NCBI RefSeq assembly: GCF_015062935.1
Contig: NZ_SUTM01000002.1
Location: 92,252 to 156,251 of the forward strand
Direction of reading: 5' to 3'
Length of the DNA: 64,000 nt
From: Methanobrevibacter sp.
GTDB lineage: Archaea; Methanobacteriota; Methanobacteria; Methanobacteriales; Methanobacteriaceae
The notes under the pieces were generated by a model. The model made no database searches. It had not been told where the DNA came from and saw only the letters and a list, made by a program, of their open reading frames with translations. The translations under genes were made by a program, and so were the position numbers. How positions within the stretch are numbered: the stretch's first letter is position 1; each line of letters starts with the position of its first letter. Below are positions 52,391 to 60,630 of this stretch, in pieces.

Positions 52391-52828
52391 ATGACTACTG
52401 TATTTGATGTACCTGCAGATTTATTAATTAAAAAAGTCGCAGAAGAATTTAAAAATAACGAAAAAATCAATTCCCCTGCATGGTCCAATTTTGTTAAAAC
52501 CGGTGTTCACAAAGAAAGAAAACCTGAAGACAAAGATTGGTGGTTTATTAGGACTGCTTCTATTATCAGAAGAGTTTACATGGATGGTCCTGTAGGAGTA
52601 ATGAGTTTAAGAACTTTCTACGGTGGTAAAAAAGACCGTGGCGTACGTCCTGAAGTTTTCAGAAAAGGAAGCGGATCCATTATCAGAACCGCACTTCACC
52701 AATTAGAAGACGCAGGATATGTAGAAAAAGTTGAAGGTGGAAGAGTTGTCTCCCCAGCAGGAAGATCATTCTTAGATAAAATTTCTGCTGAAATCATCAA
52801 AGATATTCCTGAACTTGAAAAATACTAA
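52391..52828 (+). CDS. rps19e: 30S ribosomal protein S19e
   Basis: A protein of 145 aa. The S19e signature is complete: [51 protein letters not shown] and [19 protein letters not shown] winged-helix protein of the small subunit head. GGAGAATTAAT precedes the ATG. Same transcript direction as its neighbours. Confidence 0.97.
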   Translation: MTTVFDVPADLLIKKVAEEFKNNEKINSPAWSNFVKTGVHKERKPEDKDWWFIRTASIIRRVYMDGPVGVMSLRTFYGGKKDRGVRPEVFRKGSGSIIRTALHQLEDAGYVEKVEGGRVVSPAGRSFLDKISAEIIKDIPELEKY

Positions 52829-52849
52829 TTATATTTCGGAGAGTTTGAT

Positions 52850-53215
52850 ATGAGCGATTTAGATGAAATTCGTCGTAAAAGAATGGCTGAATTACAAGCT
52901 CAACAGGCTGCTATGCAAAATCAGCAAATGCAGCAACAACAGGCTGCTGCTCAAGCACAACAGCAAGAAGCACAAAGACAACAGTTCGAAGCTCAGAAAA
53001 AACAAATTTTAGGTCAGATAATGACCCCTGAAGCTCGTACTAGATTGGGTAACCTCAAACTTACAAAACCTGAACTCGTAAATCAGATTGAACTTCAACT
53101 GATTCAATCCGCTCAGGCCGGAAGCTTAAGAGGTAAAGTCACTGATGAGCAATTGAAAGTATTGTTACGTCAAATTGCCGGTCAGAAAAGAGAAATTAAA
53201 ATTACAAGGAAATAA
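52850..53215 (+). CDS. PDCD5-like DNA/nucleic-acid-binding protein
   Basis: A protein of 121 aa. A Gln-rich N-terminal helix (residues ~10-50) is followed by the compact PDCD5 three-helix core (TPEARTRLGNLKLTKPELVNQIE, then LLRQIAGQKREIKITRK). Archaeal members bind DNA or RNA, but the exact role is not known. Fixed position after rps19e. CGGAGAGTTTGAT precedes the ATG. Confidence 0.93.
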   Translation: MSDLDEIRRKRMAELQAQQAAMQNQQMQQQQAAAQAQQQEAQRQQFEAQKKQILGQIMTPEARTRLGNLKLTKPELVNQIELQLIQSAQAGSLRGKVTDEQLKVLLRQIAGQKREIKITRK

Positions 53216-53220
53216 TATCG

Positions 53221-53805
53221 ATGAAAGCAGCTGTTTTATATAGTGGAGGTAAAGACTCATCCTTTATGGCTGTAATGCTTAAAAGGTTAGGAGTCGACGT
53301 TGAACTTTGCACTGCAAATTTTGGCGTTTACGATTCATACATTCCAGCTAGTAAATCAGCGAAATCCCTGGGATTTGAACACAGGGTTCTCAACCTGGAC
53401 ATTGACATTCTCGACAAGACTTGCGATATGATTATGGAAGACGGATTTCCAAACGACGGAATAAAGTACATCCATGAAAGTGTTGTTGAACAGGTTGCCG
53501 AAAAATATGATATTATTGCCGATGGGACAAGACGTGATGACAGGACTCCCAAATTAAATGTTAATCAGATAAGAAGCCTTGAAGACAGAAAAGACGTTCA
53601 GTACATAAATCTGGACAGTTTCGGTCATAAGTCTGTAAAGTTCATAACCTCAAACCTGTTTGAGATTTCACATGAAAAGTCCAACAAGGACAACAGTTCA
53701 GACTATGAGGTCGAAATCAGAACTCTGATTGACGAGAAGGGAGGAAATTCACTTGACATTTTCCCTGAACATTATCAAACTCGTGTTATAGGATATAAAA
53801 AATAA
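53221..53805 (+). CDS. PP-loop (adenine nucleotide alpha-hydrolase) protein
   Basis: A protein of 194 aa. [10 protein letters not shown] is the ATP-pyrophosphatase loop of the N-type/tRNA-thiolation superfamily, followed by a second conserved [15 protein letters not shown]. Members adenylate tRNA bases for thiolation or amidation. This archaeal group, commonly encoded among ribosomal genes, has no proven substrate. The PP-loop and its place in the translation cluster favour RNA modification. Five-base gap from the PDCD5 gene. Confidence 0.82.
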   Translation: MKAAVLYSGGKDSSFMAVMLKRLGVDVELCTANFGVYDSYIPASKSAKSLGFEHRVLNLDIDILDKTCDMIMEDGFPNDGIKYIHESVVEQVAEKYDIIADGTRRDDRTPKLNVNQIRSLEDRKDVQYINLDSFGHKSVKFITSNLFEISHEKSNKDNSSDYEVEIRTLIDEKGGNSLDIFPEHYQTRVIGYKK

Positions 53806-53825
53806 TTATTATTACAGGTGAGAAA

Positions 53826-53981
53826 ATGAGTAGAAATAAACCATTAGCTAAAAAATTAAGAATGGCAAAAGCAAACAAACAAAATAGGAGAATTCCAATC
53901 TGGGCTTATGCTAAAACTAACCGTAAACTTAGATACAGACCAAAACCTAGACATTGGAGAAGAAACAGTCTTAAATTATAA
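53826..53981 (+). CDS. rpl39e: 50S ribosomal protein L39e
   Basis: A protein of 51 aa, strongly basic: [19 protein letters not shown], then the [12 protein letters not shown] segment and closing [10 protein letters not shown], the full L39e signature. It lines the exit tunnel of the large subunit. GGTGAGAAA precedes the ATG. Too short for most automatic gene cut-offs. Confidence 0.96.
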   Translation: MSRNKPLAKKLRMAKANKQNRRIPIWAYAKTNRKLRYRPKPRHWRRNSLKL

Positions 53982-53992
53982 GAGGGGTTAAA

Positions 53993-54238
53993 ATGGAAAG
54001 AGTTTACACAATTCCACTTAGAAATGTAAAAAATGTCAAAAGGACTATCAGAGCTCCTAGAGCTATTAGAGAAGTTAAAAACTTCTTAATCAAACACATG
54101 AAAGCTGAAGAAGTTAAAATTGATGAATCTATCAATCACGCAATTTGGGAAAGAGGTATCCAAAAAATACCTTCCAAAATCACTGTAAAAGCAGTTAAAG
54201 ATGATGATGGTGTAGTGACAGCTACTTTAGCAGAATAG
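53993..54238 (+). CDS. rpl31e: 50S ribosomal protein L31e
   Basis: A protein of 81 aa: [23 protein letters not shown] and the [16 protein letters not shown] segment are typical. Large-subunit protein near the tunnel exit. GAGGGGTTAAA precedes the ATG, twelve bases after rpl39e. Confidence 0.96.
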   Translation: MERVYTIPLRNVKNVKRTIRAPRAIREVKNFLIKHMKAEEVKIDESINHAIWERGIQKIPSKITVKAVKDDDGVVTATLAE

Positions 54239-54283
54239 CTATAAGTACCTTCGCCATATATTTGATTAATGTGAGGTAACAAT

Positions 54284-54958
54284 ATGTTGAAAAGAGTTGA
54301 TATTGTAGGAAATCCGAATATAGGAGTATTTATTCTTGCAACTGACGATGTAGCTGTTGTTCCTTTTAATCTCTTGGATGAAAAAGCTGAAATTATTAAG
54401 GAAACATTGGAAGTCGATGTTGTTAAATCTTCTATTTCCGGCAGTAATCTTATAGGATCTTTAGCTGTAGCTAATTCAAAAGGTATCGTTGTTTCCCCAC
54501 ACGTATTGGACAGAGAAGTTAAACAATTTGAAGATTTGGGATTGAATGTTGCAACAATTCCGGGCAATTACACTGCAGTGGGTAACATTATCGCTGCAAA
54601 TGATGCCGGTGCAATTGCAAGTCCTTTTTTAACCGAAGATGCACTCAACATTGTCGAATCCACTTTGGATGTTGACGTTGAAGCACGTTCCATTGCAGGA
54701 ACCGACATCATCGGATCCCTTATTAAGGTGACAAACAAAGGATTTTTAATAAGCAAAAACGCAACTTCCACAGAAATTAACTTCGCTCATAAAGTATTTG
54801 GTGTAGAAGGAGATATTGGTACTGTTGGCAAAGGTATTTCTTTAGTAGGGGCTTGCTCTATTGCTAATTCTAATGGGGCAATTGTAGCTAAAGATAGTAC
54901 TGGTCCTGAAATGGCTAGAGTTGAAGAAGCATTAGGCTTTTTGGATGATAATTTTTAA
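54284..54958 (+). CDS. eif6: Translation initiation factor 6
   Basis: A protein of 224 aa with the fivefold pseudo-repeat of aIF6 visible as recurring G-N-x-x-I-G and I-A-N-S/N patterns (NPNIGVFILAT, SGSNLIGSLAVANSKG, AAND-AGAIASPFL-type, GTDIIGSLIKVTNKG, SIANSNGAIV). It binds the large subunit and prevents premature joining. GAGGTAACAAT precedes the ATG. Confidence 0.96.
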   Translation: MLKRVDIVGNPNIGVFILATDDVAVVPFNLLDEKAEIIKETLEVDVVKSSISGSNLIGSLAVANSKGIVVSPHVLDREVKQFEDLGLNVATIPGNYTAVGNIIAANDAGAIASPFLTEDALNIVESTLDVDVEARSIAGTDIIGSLIKVTNKGFLISKNATSTEINFAHKVFGVEGDIGTVGKGISLVGACSIANSNGAIVAKDSTGPEMARVEEALGFLDDNF

Positions 54959-54982
54959 TTAATATATCATGAGGGATTTTAT

Positions 54983-55207
54983 ATGATAACAAAAATTTAC
55001 AGAGTTAAAGGTACTTTTTTAATGGGCGATGACTACCATGAATTCACTAAAGAATATAAGGCTACCAGTGAAGCTGACATAGAACAGAAAATCTATGACA
55101 GATTCGGTAGTAAACATGGTATTAACAGGAACCAAATTTCTATCAAATCCATTGAAGAAATTGCTCCTGAAGATGTCGTAGACCCTATTGTAAAAGAAAT
55201 TTTATAG
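54983..55207 (+). CDS. rpl18a: 50S ribosomal protein L18Ae (LX)
   Basis: A protein of 74 aa: the archaeal LX protein with YRVKGTFLMGDDYHEFTKEY and KIYDRFGSKHGINRNQI-type segments. Fixed place between eif6 and pfdA. GAGGGATTTTAT precedes the ATG. Confidence 0.93.
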   Translation: MITKIYRVKGTFLMGDDYHEFTKEYKATSEADIEQKIYDRFGSKHGINRNQISIKSIEEIAPEDVVDPIVKEIL

Positions 55208-55223
55208 ACACATAGGTGTTACT

Positions 55224-55658
55224 ATGGAAGATCAGCAAAGATTAAACAGTCTTCTTAATGAAATTAACGCATACAGACAACAAGCTGAATTAATCAAACA
55301 ACAGATTGAAATGATTCAAACCTCAATCGCTGAAGTTGACGCATTATTCGCAACTTTGGATGACATCGAAGGCAAAGAATCAGTTGAAGCTTTTGTTCCT
55401 GTAGGTGCTGGTTCTTTCATTAAAGGAGAACTTAAAAGTACTGATGAAATTATTGTAAGTATTGGTTCCGGAATCGCAGTCAAAAAAGACGCAGACGGAG
55501 CTCGCGAAATTCTCACAGGTCAAAAAGAAGATTTAAAAGACAGCTTAGACAAAATGTTAGCTAACTTACAGCAATGCAGTGACATTGTTGGATCTCTTCA
55601 GGCTCAGGCTGAGCAGATTGCTGCTGCAGCACAAGGCAACATGACCCAAATGAGATAG
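55224..55658 (+). CDS. pfdA: Prefoldin alpha subunit
   Basis: A protein of 144 aa with two long coiled-coil helices (residues ~5-45 and ~100-140) and a central beta hairpin region (AFVPVGAGSFIKGEL, IIVSIGSGIAVKKD). Chaperone that hands unfolded proteins to the thermosome. AGGTGTTACT precedes the ATG. In relatives ftsY follows directly. Here 3.3 kb of accessory DNA intervenes. Confidence 0.95.
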   Translation: MEDQQRLNSLLNEINAYRQQAELIKQQIEMIQTSIAEVDALFATLDDIEGKESVEAFVPVGAGSFIKGELKSTDEIIVSIGSGIAVKKDADGAREILTGQKEDLKDSLDKMLANLQQCSDIVGSLQAQAEQIAAAAQGNMTQMR

Positions 55659-55714
55659 ACAATATTTTACAATTTTTTCTTTTTTTCTATTTTTTTTATA
55701 TTGATTTTAATTAT

Positions 55715-55992
55715 TTTTTTTCTAAAGATTCTTATTTTGATAGTGTTTTTTCAACGAAATCTGGGGTGACGTTTAGTGTTTCGGTTATTTCAGTTATTGT
55801 GAATCCTTTTTTTCTAAGGTTGATTATGATTTGTTTATTGTTTTCATTTACTTTGTCTTCTGCATATTCTTTTGCGTATTCTTCTACGTTTTTCATGTTT
55901 CCACCTACTATGTTTGTTATTCTTTTGTTCAGCATTTTGTCTTTGACGAATTTGTCGCATAGTATTAGCACTATTCCTTTGGCAAATTGTGC
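55715..55992 (-). pseudogene. Truncated 3' duplicate of the Rpn-type gene
   Basis: Nearly base-identical to 56051-56352, the 3' end of the neighbouring intact gene, but lacking two 12-bp units (YAKE codons) in the repeat tract. It encodes only the last ~85 residues (LILCDKFVKDKMLNKRITNI to FVEKTLSK). The match stops abruptly at GGCAAATTGTGC. A remnant of a partial tandem duplication, not an intact gene. Confidence 0.8.
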
Positions 55993-56066
55993 TATGTTTC
56001 TATTTTTTATATCTGATTTTTAATTGATTTCAATGCAGTCAACTTAATTGTTTTTTCTAAAGATTC

Positions 56067-56915
56067 TTATTTTGATAGTGTTTTTTCAACGAAATCTGGG
56101 GTGACGTTTAGTGTTTCGGTTATTTCAGTTATTGTGAATCCTTTTTTTCTAAGGTTGATTATGATTTGTTTATTGTTTTCATTTACTTTGTCTTCTGCAT
56201 ATTCTTTTGCGTATTCTTTTGCATATTCTTTTGCGTATTCTTCTACGTTTTTCATGTTTCCACCTACTATGTTTGTTATTCTTTTGTTCAGCATTTTGTC
56301 TTTGACGAATTTGTCGCATAGTATTAGCACTATTCCTTTGGCAAATTGTGCAATATCCTTTTTTAATCTTGGTATGTTAGTTATGAGTTCTGCTGAATCA
56401 AGGATGGTATGTTCCAAGTCTTTTGTATGTTTCATGAAGCAAAATAAGCTTATCATGAGTAATTCCTTTTCGCTGAAGTATTCTTCATGTTCTATTTTTG
56501 TATTAATATTATTTATAAACTTGTCTCCATCAATGCTTTTTAGTGAATGGATATATATTGGAAATCGGGAATCGGCATTGACTTTGTAGCATTTTGTTTT
56601 TTCCTTTTCAACAGTGCTTAGCACATGAACCTCTATCGGCTTTTTGGATTTGATTTTTGCCTGGTCAATTATGGCGCTGTAGAATCGAAATCTTCGCTTG
56701 TCATTGACATCTACATAGGTACTTTGAAATTCCAGAATCACTATTCTATCTTCAAGCTCAAAAACAAGATCTGGTTTGTACATTTTCGGATCTACAATTC
56801 CATATTCAGTCTGGTGCACTTCCACTATTTTCCCTTTGATGTTGATGATTTCTATCAGTTCCTGTCCGTATTTCTGGCCTTCAATTTTGAAAATTGTATC
56901 CTCATGAAATTCCAT
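56067..56915 (-). CDS. Rpn family PD-(D/E)XK nuclease / putative transposase
   Basis: A protein of 282 aa. The N-terminal PD-(D/E)XK core reads KPDLVFELEDRIVILEFQS (Asp, then Glu-x-Gln), with a supporting RFRFYSAIID. Rpn proteins promote RecA-independent recombination in E. coli. Many archaeal relatives are mobile or defence-linked. A heptad-like tract EYAKEYAKEYAKEYAEDK (four copies of YAKE) joins the core to a small C-terminal helix-turn-helix (KKGFTITEITETLNVTPDFV). GAGGTGAAAATCT precedes the ATG. Inserted between pfdA and ftsY. Confidence 0.85.
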   Translation of the reverse strand: MEFHEDTIFKIEGQKYGQELIEIINIKGKIVEVHQTEYGIVDPKMYKPDLVFELEDRIVILEFQSTYVDVNDKRRFRFYSAIIDQAKIKSKKPIEVHVLSTVEKEKTKCYKVNADSRFPIYIHSLKSIDGDKFINNINTKIEHEEYFSEKELLMISLFCFMKHTKDLEHTILDSAELITNIPRLKKDIAQFAKGIVLILCDKFVKDKMLNKRITNIVGGNMKNVEEYAKEYAKEYAKEYAEDKVNENNKQIIINLRKKGFTITEITETLNVTPDFVEKTLSK

Positions 56916-57063
56916 AGATTTTCACCTCTTTTAAAGTTATTCATTATTCTTTATTTTTAATTTAAAAGAATATAAATCTTTTGATATGGATATAGGTCAA
57001 TATTATTGTATTAATTCAATAAAATAAGGTTAAATAAATATTTATCTTAAAAATGCAAGAATA

Positions 57064-57086
57064 CCTCAACCTCTCTGAGGTTGGGG
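57064..57086 (+). other. Left-end hairpin of the tnpB element
   Basis: CCTCAACCT-CTCTG-AGGTTGGGG, nine pairs including one T-G, of the kind recognised in single-stranded form by IS200/IS605 transposases. Confidence 0.55.
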
Positions 57087-57338
57087 ATGAATTGCACTGT
57101 TGGGTGTATGGGTGTAAAATACCTTTTTGTGTTTTTATTTTTAAAAAATATTGATTTATTGTCATTATTTGTTTTTAATTTTATATTTGGTGTACTTTTC
57201 ATAAAAATTGTAATGTTACTTTTCAAATGCTCTTTGTAATTGTTTATATATTATTGCATATGAAATAGTATAATGTCATTTAAAAAAATTAAATATTTTT
57301 TTTTTGAGTGAATAGATTATATTAAAAAAATAATTTGT

Positions 57339-58595
57339 ATGAAGGTTTTGTTAATTTTGAAAATTGTTAATAAGTATCTTGAAGTTCGTATTTATCCGTC
57401 TCAAATGGATAAGAATGATAATGGTGAAAAAATCGTCAGTATTAATGAAATAGAATCCAATATAGGCATTTACCGTTTCATCTATAACAAGGAATTGGCG
57501 TTTATAAATTATTTTAGACAATTGTTAAAACAGAATGGTTATGAGGATAAATTATGGATTACTCAAAGTTCATGTGATGTTATTTTAATGATGTTAAGAC
57601 AGGAATATGCTTTTTTAGAAAAAGCAGAGTCAAGCAGCAGACAACAATCTCAAAAAGACTTGGTAACGGCTTTTAAACGATATTTTAAACATGATTTAAA
57701 ATCCCATTATCCTGTTTTAAAAAAACGTAAAAACACTCAAAAATTCACATTCAGAATAATGAATAATAACAACAACATCCGAATACAGAAAGATAAAAAC
57801 GGATACTACAAAATTAAATTAGCCAAACTAGGACTGGTCAAATTCAAAACCAGCAAAGAATACAAAAAACTACTACTAAAAGGAAGCAATCCCAACGATG
57901 AAAGTGTAAAAATAAAGCATGTGGTTGTTAAACGTGTAAATGACAAGTATTATGCTGTTTTCAACATCGAATGGATTCACGTTCCTGTTAAAATTATCGG
58001 ACCACAACAACAACTTGGAATTGATATTGGATGCAGCAAACTAGCTGTTTTTTCTAACGGCAAGGAGATACCCAATCTAAACCTAGAAAAAGAAACAGAA
58101 AAAATCATACAATATCAAAAAATGATGTCACACCACAAAAAAGACTCCAACAGATACAAAAAAGCAAAAAAACTCTACCACAAATGGATGCGCAAACTAG
58201 TCAACAAAAGAAACGATTATTACGATAAAATAACTACATGTATTGTTGAGAATGCTTGTTTCATTGCTGTTCAAAATGAAAACATCATAGCATGGAAACA
58301 CAACAAATTCTTATCTAGAAAACTACAATTAAACGCACCACGCAAATTCATGGACAAAATAGAATACAAAGCACAATGGAACAATATCGGATTTGTTAAA
58401 GTTTCTAAAAATTTCCCGTCCACACAAACCTGTAGCAAATGCCGAAAAATAAACCCAAATGTCGGTGGAATAGGAAACCTGGGAATAAGAGACTGGATTT
58501 GCCCAAAATGCGGCACACATCATAACAGAGATGTTAATGCAGCAATTAATATACTTAATAACGGATTAGAAATCGTAGGGACTACGATGCAGTAA
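57339..58595 (+). CDS. tnpB: TnpB, RNA-guided nuclease-type transposon protein
   Basis: A protein of 418 aa with a RuvC-like fold: Asp229 in LGIDIGCSKLAVF, the second acidic position in AVQNENIIAW (Gln312/Glu314), zinc ribbon CSKC...CPKC, and final Asp398 in HHNRDVNAAINIL. Related TnpB proteins are RNA-guided DNA nucleases that use RNA from the element right end. The NENI variant of the second motif is also found in IS1341-type relatives as I recall. No good ribosome binding site is seen before the ATG, and a nearby ATG start could differ. Codon use is A-rich compared with the neighbouring ribosomal genes, supporting transfer. Confidence 0.85.
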   Translation: MKVLLILKIVNKYLEVRIYPSQMDKNDNGEKIVSINEIESNIGIYRFIYNKELAFINYFRQLLKQNGYEDKLWITQSSCDVILMMLRQEYAFLEKAESSSRQQSQKDLVTAFKRYFKHDLKSHYPVLKKRKNTQKFTFRIMNNNNNIRIQKDKNGYYKIKLAKLGLVKFKTSKEYKKLLLKGSNPNDESVKIKHVVVKRVNDKYYAVFNIEWIHVPVKIIGPQQQLGIDIGCSKLAVFSNGKEIPNLNLEKETEKIIQYQKMMSHHKKDSNRYKKAKKLYHKWMRKLVNKRNDYYDKITTCIVENACFIAVQNENIIAWKHNKFLSRKLQLNAPRKFMDKIEYKAQWNNIGFVKVSKNFPSTQTCSKCRKINPNVGGIGNLGIRDWICPKCGTHHNRDVNAAINILNNGLEIVGTTMQ

Positions 58596-58668
58596 AAACA
58601 TCCAAAAAATATACATTTTTTTTGGTTTGCGAATCCCCGTCGTCTCCAACGGTGGGGAAGTTCAAATG
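58596..58668 (+). ncRNA. Candidate right-end guide RNA (omega RNA) region
   Basis: The 3' end of tnpB and the following segment with the G/C-rich hairpin CCCCGT-CGTCTCCA-ACGGTGGGG (58635-58656) are where TnpB guide RNAs are encoded in studied elements. Sequence beyond about 58668 would be the guide. This is position and hairpin evidence only. Confidence 0.4.
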
Positions 58669-59005
58669 AAAATATAGTAGCTATCTATTGAAATCAATAT
58701 TTTCATGTGCATGAAGTTTGATGAAATTGATTGTTGATTTTTGGCAAGAGGTATGCTTTTCATATTTCAGGAATTCAGATTCAATGGGGGTTATATGCAC
58801 AATCACCAAACAAAGACATCAAAAATCCAACGGCCCAGAAGCAATAATTAACAAAGAAAATTCAGCATCAACTATAAACCAACACAAAAAACATGAAATT
58901 AATTTTGGAGTATTATAATTTTTTTACTCTTTTTTTAAATACTATGAAAAATAAAAATATTAATAATTAAATTTTTTTAACTAAACTAATAAGGTTGGGT
59001 TAATT
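58669..59005. other. Gap between tnpB element and ftsY
   Basis: About 340 bp without a supportable gene. A 66-codon frame (58718-58918) lacks a ribosome binding site and any family resemblance and may be decayed DNA. The last 90 bp are A/T-rich, with GGTTGGGTTAATT before the ftsY TTG. Confidence 0.5.
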
Positions 59006-60547
59006 TTGTTTGAATCATTAAAAAAGAAATTTTCACGTACAAGTGAAAAATTGGAAGAGGAACTTATAGAAGAAGCGGAACAGGAAAATAACCTTCAGGA
59101 GGAAAAAGGTACCAGATTCTCATTTTTCTCATTCGGTAGGAAAAAGGAAGACGAAAAAGAAGAGGAAGACGAATCCAATTTACTTCCGGAATCAGAAGAA
59201 GAAGTTAAAGAAGATAAAGCTGATGTTTCTGAAACTGAAGAAGTTGAGGAAGTTAAAGAAGAGAAAAAATCCCGCTTCTGGAGCAGGAACAAGTCTGATG
59301 ATTCTGAAGATGAAAAAGAAGCTGACGACGAGGCGGAAGTTGAAGCTGAAGAAGTTTCTGAAGATGAGGAAGAAGTTGAGGAAGTTAAAGAGGAGAAAAA
59401 ATCTCACTTCTGGAGCAGGAATAAATCTGATGATTCTGAAGAAGCTGAAGATGAGGAAGAAGAAGTTGAGGAAGTTAAAGAAGAGAAGAAATCTCACTTC
59501 TGGAGCAGGAGCAAGTCTGATGATTCTGATGATGTCGAAGAGGTAGAGGAAGCTGAAGAAGACGAGGAAGAAGAGGAAAAAGAGGAAAAATCTCACTTCT
59601 GGAGCAGGAAAAAGAAAGAGGACGTTTCAGCAGACGGCGAAGCTACCGGAGGAATTTTCTCATTCATCCGTGAAAAAACCATTCAGGAAAAACACGTGGA
59701 AGACATACTCTTCGAACTTGAAATGGAACTTCTGCAAGGTGATGTGGCTATGGAAGTTGCAACCGAAGTTGTGGAAGGTGTAAAAGACAATCTTGTCGGT
59801 AAAAAAATCAAAAGAAGTAATGATATTCCTGAACTCACATATAATGCTTTAAAAGACACTGTCGCTGATATCATTGACGTTCCGGGTAAATCAATGACTG
59901 AAATGATTGAAGAGAAAAAGGCACAGGGCGAACCTCTTGTTGTAATGTTTGTCGGAATCAACGGAACCGGAAAAACCACAACAATCGGAAAACTCGCAAA
60001 TTACTATCTCAAAAAAGGATACACTCCTGTTATCGCAGCATCAGATACCTTCAGGGCAGGTGCTATCGAGCAGGTAACATATCACGCTGACAATGTCGGA
60101 GTTAAAATAATCAAGCACCAAAAAGGATCAGACCCTGCGGCTGTTGCATATGATGCAGTTGAACATGCAAAAGCTCAGGGAAAAGAACTGGTGTTAATCG
60201 ATACTGCTGGAAGAATGCAGACCAACACCAACCTTATGGATGAAATGAAAAAGATTAAAAGGGTTTCCAAACCTGACCTTGTGGTATTCGTCGGTGATGC
60301 ATTAACAGGTAATGACGCAACCGAACAGGCTAAAAAGTTCAACGACGCTATCGACATTGACGGAGTTATCTTAACCAAGGCTGACGCTGACAGTAAGGGA
60401 GGAGCTTCCCTGTCCATCGGTTATGTCATCAACAAGCCTATCATGTTTTTAGGTGTAGGTCAAGGATATGATGATATTATGGAATATGATGCCGATTGGA
60501 TGTTAAATCAGTTATTCTCCGATGATGAGGCAATGGAGGCAGAATAG
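59006..60547 (+). CDS. ftsY: Signal recognition particle receptor FtsY
   Basis: A protein of 513 aa. Residues 1-215 are a very acidic, membrane-associating A domain with a repeated FWSR motif. Residues ~225-300 are the N domain, and ~305-510 the G domain with GINGTGKTTTIGKLA, DTFRAGAIEQ, LIDTAGRMQ and TKADADSKGG. With SRP54 it docks ribosomes at the membrane. Start TTG after GGTTGGGTTAATT. In relatives it follows pfdA directly. The 3.3-kb insertion separates them here. Confidence 0.96.
   Translation: MFESLKKKFSRTSEKLEEELIEEAEQENNLQEEKGTRFSFFSFGRKKEDEKEEEDESNLLPESEEEVKEDKADVSETEEVEEVKEEKKSRFWSRNKSDDSEDEKEADDEAEVEAEEVSEDEEEVEEVKEEKKSHFWSRNKSDDSEEAEDEEEEVEEVKEEKKSHFWSRSKSDDSDDVEEVEEAEEDEEEEEKEEKSHFWSRKKKEDVSADGEATGGIFSFIREKTIQEKHVEDILFELEMELLQGDVAMEVATEVVEGVKDNLVGKKIKRSNDIPELTYNALKDTVADIIDVPGKSMTEMIEEKKAQGEPLVVMFVGINGTGKTTTIGKLANYYLKKGYTPVIAASDTFRAGAIEQVTYHADNVGVKIIKHQKGSDPAAVAYDAVEHAKAQGKELVLIDTAGRMQTNTNLMDEMKKIKRVSKPDLVVFVGDALTGNDATEQAKKFNDAIDIDGVILTKADADSKGGASLSIGYVINKPIMFLGVGQGYDDIMEYDADWMLNQLFSDDEAMEAE
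59230..59620 (+). repeat. Tandem FWSR repeats in the FtsY acidic domain
   Basis: Four units with FWSR at residues 91, 135, 165 and 198, each preceded by EE(V)KEEKKSH/R and followed by N/SKSDDSE. The base sequence GAGAAAAAATC-TCACTTCTGGAGCAGG recurs, so the expansion is recent. An earlier variant RFSFFSFGRKK occurs at residues 37-47. Confidence 0.8.
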
Positions 60548-60630
60548 CCAATAAAAAACTTTATAAAGGATAATCTATTTAATTTTATATTGCAAAACAT
60601 GGAGTGAAATTTAAAATAGAGGGTGATATA

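Larger units (their letters stand above)
57060..58668 (+). mobile_element. Solo-tnpB IS200/IS605-type (IS1341-like) element
   Basis: Bounded on the left by a 9-bp hairpin (57064-57086) and on the right by a hairpin (58634-58656) shortly before TTCAAATG, with a single tnpB between them and no tnpA Y1 transposase gene. The absence of terminal inverted repeats or a target duplication fits the family. Exact ends are estimated. The 56916-57059 gap before it is A/T-rich and empty. Confidence 0.7.

Noticed and set aside
58718-58918. 66-codon frame between the tnpB element and ftsY
   Set aside because: No start signal and no recognisable domain; may be decayed sequence.
59192-59596. Antisense frame opposite the FtsY acidic repeats
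   Set aside because: Phe/Leu-rich translation results from the repeated Glu/Lys codons on the sense strand.
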